A DNA stretch of 9,144 nt from Spirochaetaceae bacterium (GTDB lineage: Bacteria > Spirochaetota > Spirochaetia > JABEVK01), in contig JAHFSN010000053.1 of the NCBI GenBank assembly GCA_023265735.1, positions 1 to 9,144 on the forward strand, given 5' to 3'. The translations under genes were made by a program, and so were the position numbers. The stretch's first letter is position 1; every line of letters begins with the position of its first letter. Below, piece after piece: positions 6,522 through 9,144 of this stretch. The notes under the pieces are model-generated. The model worked only from the letters and a program-made list of their open reading frames with translations. It was not told where the DNA came from and did not search any database.

Positions 6522-6550
6522 ACTATAGACGATGCATAGCAAGTGGACAA
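6522..6550 (-). promoter_or_regulatory. Promoter of the chemoreceptor operon
   Basis: On the minus strand TTGTCC (6550-6545), a 17-nt spacer and TATAGT (6527-6522) form a sigma70-like promoter. The predicted start near 6515 gives a leader of about 15 nt that just includes the GGAGGA ribosome binding site. It is not the flagellar sigma28 type (TAAA-N15-GCCGATAA) often seen for chemoreceptors. Confidence 0.6.
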
Positions 6551-6643
6551 TGGAGTTTTTTGAGTGAAAATTGATGCCCAGAAGCGCTCTTTGCGCCGGA
6601 ATGGGGCCCCGCATCGTGGCGACGCCGCTTCGCGTCTTACGCC

Positions 6644-6668
6644 TGGAGTTTTGTTCCACAAAACTCCA
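6644..6668. repeat. Perfect 11-bp hairpin, loop of 3
   Basis: TGGAGTTTTGT and ACAAAACTCCA flank the loop TCC. No T-tract follows on either strand, so it is not a standard intrinsic terminator. The left arm shares CCTGGAGTTTTG with the hairpin at 7029-7063. Confidence 0.8.
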
Positions 6669-6669
6669 A

Positions 6670-6695
6670 GACGGTTGGGCGCCAGCCCATCCGTC
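6670..6695. repeat. 11-position hairpin with one mismatch, loop GCCA
   Basis: GACGGTTGGGC pairs with GCCCATCCGTC except for one T-T mismatch. It begins 1 nt after the preceding hairpin ends, so the two could stack coaxially. Confidence 0.7.
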
Positions 6696-6809
6696 GGGAT
6701 CGCTCTGGCCCTCCCCCGTCGGCGCCCCATTCCAACGCCTTCGCCCCGTGACATCAAACACTCTTGGTGGGAAGCACGGAATCCAAGAAGCTTTTCCGCC
6801 GAACCCCAA

Positions 6810-6897
6810 GGGGCGAGCGAAGCAAAGCCCCCCCGAGCGACCAGCGAAGCGCCGTCGCCCCCCAAGTCACCCACCAGACGGCGAGCGAAGCGACGCC
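6810..6897. repeat. GCGAAGC-containing repeat cluster
   Basis: Three copies of GCGAAGC occur at 6817-6823, 6844-6850 and 6885-6891. The first and third lie in the shared 12-mer GGCGAGCGAAGC and are enclosed by short stems (GGGGC/GCCCC at 6810-6831; GGCG/CGCC at 6880-6897). The heptamer d(GCGAAGC) is known to form an exceptionally stable DNA mini-hairpin; a role here is inference. Confidence 0.5.
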
Positions 6898-7006
6898 CGT
6901 GCAGATCGGGCGACGGGGATCGCGCTTCTGGCTAAGTCGAGGGAGCGCACGGAGCACAGCCGTGCTGTGTGCACGGCGAGCACCGCACGCGACCGAGACG
7001 ACGCCT

Positions 7007-7089
7007 GGACATTGGCCTATGGCCAAGTCCTGGAGTTTTGGGGCCAGCCCCAAAACTCCCAGGCTCAAGTTGCGACAGCAACTTGAGCC
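7007..7089. repeat. Three consecutive hairpins downstream of adhE, possible 3' end or terminator structure
   Basis: Hairpin one (7007-7030) pairs GGAC+TTGGCC with GGCCAA+GTCC, with one bulged A and loop TAT. Hairpin two (7029-7063) has an 11-bp core GAGTTTTGGGG/CCCCAAAACTC with loop CCAG and a CCTG/CAGG base with one bulge. Hairpin three (7062-7089) is a perfect 12-bp stem GGCTCAAGTTGC/GCAACTTGAGCC with loop GACA. For adhE transcripts, hairpin three starts 13 nt after the stop codon. No U-tract follows, so the role may be mRNA 3' end protection or Rho-linked termination rather than intrinsic termination. Confidence 0.6.
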
Positions 7090-7102
7090 GAGACCCTAGC
7101 CC

Positions 7103-9144
7103 TTACCCCTGAGCAGGTATTCGGCCGTAATACGCATCGAGGTATATCTGCTTCAGCTCCTGAATCAGCGGAAACCGGGGGTTCGCGCCGGTGCACTGGT
7201 CGTCGAAGGCTTTCACCGCCAGGGCGTCGACCGCAGCCAGGAAGTCGGCTTCGGGAACGCCCCACGCCTGGATGGACTTGGGAATGTTCAGTCTCTCCTT
7301 CAGTTCCTCGATCTTGAGGATGAGCCGGTCGACCTTCTCGTCCATGGTCTTGCCGCCCAGACCCAGGTGGTCGGCCACCCGGCTGTACCGGGCCTTGGCT
7401 TCGGGGTGGGTGTACTGGCTGAAGACGGCCTGCTTGACCGGCACGTCGGTAGCGTTGAATCGGATCACCTGGCTGATGAGCAGGGCGTTGGCCACGCCGT
7501 GGGGAATGTGGAACTCGCCCCCCAGCTTGTGGGCCAAGCTGTGGCAGATGCCCAGGAACGCGTTGGCGAAGGCCATGCCGGCCATGGTCGAAGCGTTGTG
7601 GACCTTGGCCCGGGCCTTGGTGTCCTGGGCGCCCTTCTCGTAAGCGTCGGGCAGGTACTTGAAGAGGAGCCGGATCGCTTCGAGGGACAGGGCGTTGGTG
7701 AACTCGGTGCTGAGGACCGAGGCCATGGCTTCGAGGCTGTGGACCAGGGCGTCGATACCTCCGGCGGCCGTGAGGCCCCGGGGCATGTGCAGGGTCAGTT
7801 CGGGGTCAATGATGGCCACGCTGGGGGTCAGTTCGTAGTCGGCCAGGGGGTACTTCATGCCCGTCTTCTCGTCGGTGACCACCGCGAAGGGGGTCACTTC
7901 AGAGCCGGTGCCCGAGGTGGTGGGGATGGCCACGAAGGTGGCCTTGATCCCCAGCTTGGGGAACTTGTAGATGCGCTTCTTGATGTCCATGAACCGCAGG
8001 GCGAGGTCCTCGAACTTCACCTCGGGGTGTTCGTAGAGCACCCAGAGCAGTTTGGCGGCGTCCATGGGAGACCCACCGCCCAGGGCGATGATGGTGTCCG
8101 GGGCGAAGGCTCGCATCCGTTCGACGCCCTTGAGGACGGTGCCCAGGGTGGGGTCGGGTTCGACCTCGGCGAAGATCTGGAAGTCGATGCCCAGGTCCTC
8201 GAGGATGGCGGTGACTTTGTCGGTGAAGCCCATGTCGGCCAGCACCTTGTCGGTCACCAGGAACACCTTCTTCTTGCCCTCGGCCAGTTCTCGGAGCGCC
8301 GGGGCCAGGCAGCCGAACTTGTGGTAGACCTTGGGAGGCAGGTTGAACCAGAGCATGTTTTCCCGGCGTTCGGCGATGGTTTTGACGTTCAGCAAATGTT
8401 TGACTCCGACGTTCTCACTCACGCTGTTTCCTCCCCAAGAGCCGCAACCCAGAGTGAGGGAGGGTTCCAGCTTGAAGTTGTAGATGTCTCCGATGGCGCC
8501 CTGGCTGGAGGGCATGTTCACCAGAACCCGGGCGGTCCGGACGATGGCCCCGAACCGGCGGATCCGGTCTTCGTTCAGGGGGTCGGTGTAGAGGACGGAC
8601 GTGTGACCCAGTCCCCCGAACTCGACGAGGCGGCGGGCCAGCTCCACGGCGCTGTCGAAGTCCTTGGCCTTGTACAGGCCCAGCACCGGGGACAGTTTCT
8701 CGAAGGCGAAGGGCTCATCGGTGGCCACCCGGTCGGCTTCTCCCACCAGCACCTTCACGTGTTCCGGGGCCTCGATGCCAGCCAGCTTGGCGATCTGTCC
8801 GGCGCTTTGGCCGACGATCTCGCCGTTGAGCTTGCCGTCGTGGAGGATGGTGGCGGCCAGTTTGTCCCGGTCCTTCCCCTGGACGATGAGGGCCCCCCGG
8901 GCGGTCAGTTCGTCCTTGACGGCCTTGTAGCGGCTCTCGACCACGACCACGGCCTGCTCGCTGGCGCAGATCACTCCATTATCAAAGGTCTTGGACAATA
9001 GGATGGAATTGACCGCGGTGACCACGTCGGCCGTCTCGTCGATGACCGCGGGGGTGTTCCCGGCGCCCACGCCGATGGCGGGGTTACCGGAGCTGTACGC
9101 GGCCTTGACCATCCCGGGGCCTCCGGTGGCGAGGATGAGGCTGA
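7103..9144 (-). CDS. adhE: Bifunctional acetaldehyde-CoA/alcohol dehydrogenase, 5' end missing
   Basis: Fermentation enzyme that reduces acetyl-CoA to acetaldehyde and then ethanol with two NADH; family members form cytoplasmic spirosomes. 679 residues are in the window, and about 190 N-terminal residues lie beyond the right edge. Counting from the Met codon at 9112-9110 as 1, the aldehyde dehydrogenase part has the catalytic Cys49 in FDNGVICASEQ and the preceding ATGGPGMVKAAY segment. After a linker, the iron-dependent alcohol dehydrogenase domain begins near residue 260 with the NAD-binding IIALGGGSPMDAAK (341-354). Iron ligands Asp454, His458, His524 and His538 have exactly the spacing of Escherichia coli AdhE, in GGIDALVHSLEA and CHSLAHKLGG/IPHGVANAL. 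The frame is intact to the TAA at 7105-7103. The promoter lies outside the window. Downstream is a hairpin-rich region that may shape the 3' end of its transcript. Assignment is secure; both active sites are present. Confidence 0.98.
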   Translation of the reverse strand, partial: SLILATGGPGMVKAAYSSGNPAIGVGAGNTPAVIDETADVVTAVNSILLSKTFDNGVICASEQAVVVVESRYKAVKDELTARGALIVQGKDRDKLAATILHDGKLNGEIVGQSAGQIAKLAGIEAPEHVKVLVGEADRVATDEPFAFEKLSPVLGLYKAKDFDSAVELARRLVEFGGLGHTSVLYTDPLNEDRIRRFGAIVRTARVLVNMPSSQGAIGDIYNFKLEPSLTLGCGSWGGNSVSENVGVKHLLNVKTIAERRENMLWFNLPPKVYHKFGCLAPALRELAEGKKKVFLVTDKVLADMGFTDKVTAILEDLGIDFQIFAEVEPDPTLGTVLKGVERMRAFAPDTIIALGGGSPMDAAKLLWVLYEHPEVKFEDLALRFMDIKKRIYKFPKLGIKATFVAIPTTSGTGSEVTPFAVVTDEKTGMKYPLADYELTPSVAIIDPELTLHMPRGLTAAGGIDALVHSLEAMASVLSTEFTNALSLEAIRLLFKYLPDAYEKGAQDTKARAKVHNASTMAGMAFANAFLGICHSLAHKLGGEFHIPHGVANALLISQVIRFNATDVPVKQAVFSQYTHPEAKARYSRVADHLGLGGKTMDEKVDRLILKIEELKERLNIPKSIQAWGVPEADFLAAVDALAVKAFDDQCTGANPRFPLIQELKQIYLDAYYGRIPAQG

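Larger units (their letters stand above)
6593..6738. repeat. Nested inverted repeats, possible multibranched fold
   Basis: The outer arms 6593-6610 and 6721-6738 pair at 15 of 18 positions: GCG with CGC, a 2x2 internal loop (CC against AA), then a 13-position arm containing GGAATGGGGC against GCCCCATTCC with one mismatch. Inside lie three hairpins: GACGC/GCGTC (6621-6636), an 11-bp perfect stem with a 3-nt loop (6644-6668), and an 11-position stem with one mismatch and loop GCCA (6670-6695). Together these would make a multibranched junction on either strand. Confidence 0.5.
6551..7102. other. Structured intergenic region without a convincing gene
   Basis: These 552 bases lie between the chemoreceptor promoter and the adhE stop. 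Open frames exist on both strands, but their products are Arg/Pro/Ser-rich, resemble no family, and change frame across obvious palindromes, so I treat them as noncoding. The region is dominated by short-loop inverted repeats and by repeated words: CCTGGAGTTTTG at 6642-6653 and 7029-7040, GGCGAGCGAAGC at 6812-6823 and 6880-6891, and GCGAAGC or its complement at 6627, 6817, 6844 and 6885. It may be a multicopy intergenic repeat, a structured RNA or the 3' untranslated end of the adhE mRNA. Confidence 0.6.

Noticed and set aside
6501..6809. Upstream extension of the chemoreceptor frame
   Set aside because: A promoter and a GGAGGA ribosome binding site lie directly before the ATG at 6500, and the upstream part runs through palindromes without chemoreceptor-like sequence.
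6810..6900. CRISPR-like short repeats
   Set aside because: The repeated words are only 7-12 bp and irregularly spaced, with no uniform repeat-spacer pattern and no cas genes.
6754..7099. Small open frames on both strands in the intergenic region (104 and 111 codons)
   Set aside because: They cross the hairpins, have biased Arg/Ser/Pro composition and no recognisable domain; most likely noncoding.
7367..9001. Long plus-strand open frame (544 codons) opposite adhE
   Set aside because: It is antisense to a clearly conserved adhE; its Gly/Val/Glu/His-rich product is a typical GC-driven mirror frame.

Overview
The window is a GC-rich bacterial segment (roughly two-thirds G+C by eye) with the genes of a sugar-fermenting, probably motile organism. 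It holds seven protein genes: a beta-mannoside catabolic pair, an oxidoreductase, a three-gene operon (chemoreceptor, TIM-barrel protein, DNA methyltransferase) and a bifunctional acetaldehyde/alcohol dehydrogenase (AdhE). No rRNA, tRNA, CRISPR array or transposase gene is visible. AdhE and the mannobiose phosphorolysis route suggest an anaerobic or facultative plant-polysaccharide degrader. I cannot fix the phylum from sequence alone.

Left part (1-2127, minus strand): a cellobiose 2-epimerase-type gene overlaps by 4 nt the start of a GH130 mannosylglucose phosphorylase that runs off the left edge. Together they convert beta-1,4-mannobiose to mannosyl-glucose and then to mannose 1-phosphate plus glucose. 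The pair has a near-consensus promoter whose -10 box lies so close to the ATG that the mRNA should be essentially leaderless. Its -35 box is one half of a 16-bp near-perfect palindrome resembling a LacI-family operator.

Middle (2144-3090, plus strand): a divergent short-chain dehydrogenase gene with its own candidate promoter, probably starting at a TTG codon. Converging on it from the right is a minus-strand operon (6500 down to about 3221): a methyl-accepting chemotaxis protein without a periplasmic sensor domain, a xylose-isomerase-like TIM-barrel protein and a gamma-type N6-adenine DNA methyltransferase, joined by 4-nt and 1-nt overlaps. The methyltransferase frame is cut by a TAG codon, yet family-like coding sequence continues in the same frame for 63 more codons, reaching into the 3' end of the dehydrogenase gene.

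Right part: 6551-7102 holds no convincing gene but is packed with strong short-loop hairpins. At 6593-6738 these form a possible multibranched fold, and three back-to-back hairpins lie just after the adhE stop. At 7103-9144 is the 3' three-quarters of adhE on the minus strand. The main points for follow-up are the structured intergenic region, the interrupted methyltransferase, the unusual operon and the operator plus leaderless start of the mannoside genes.
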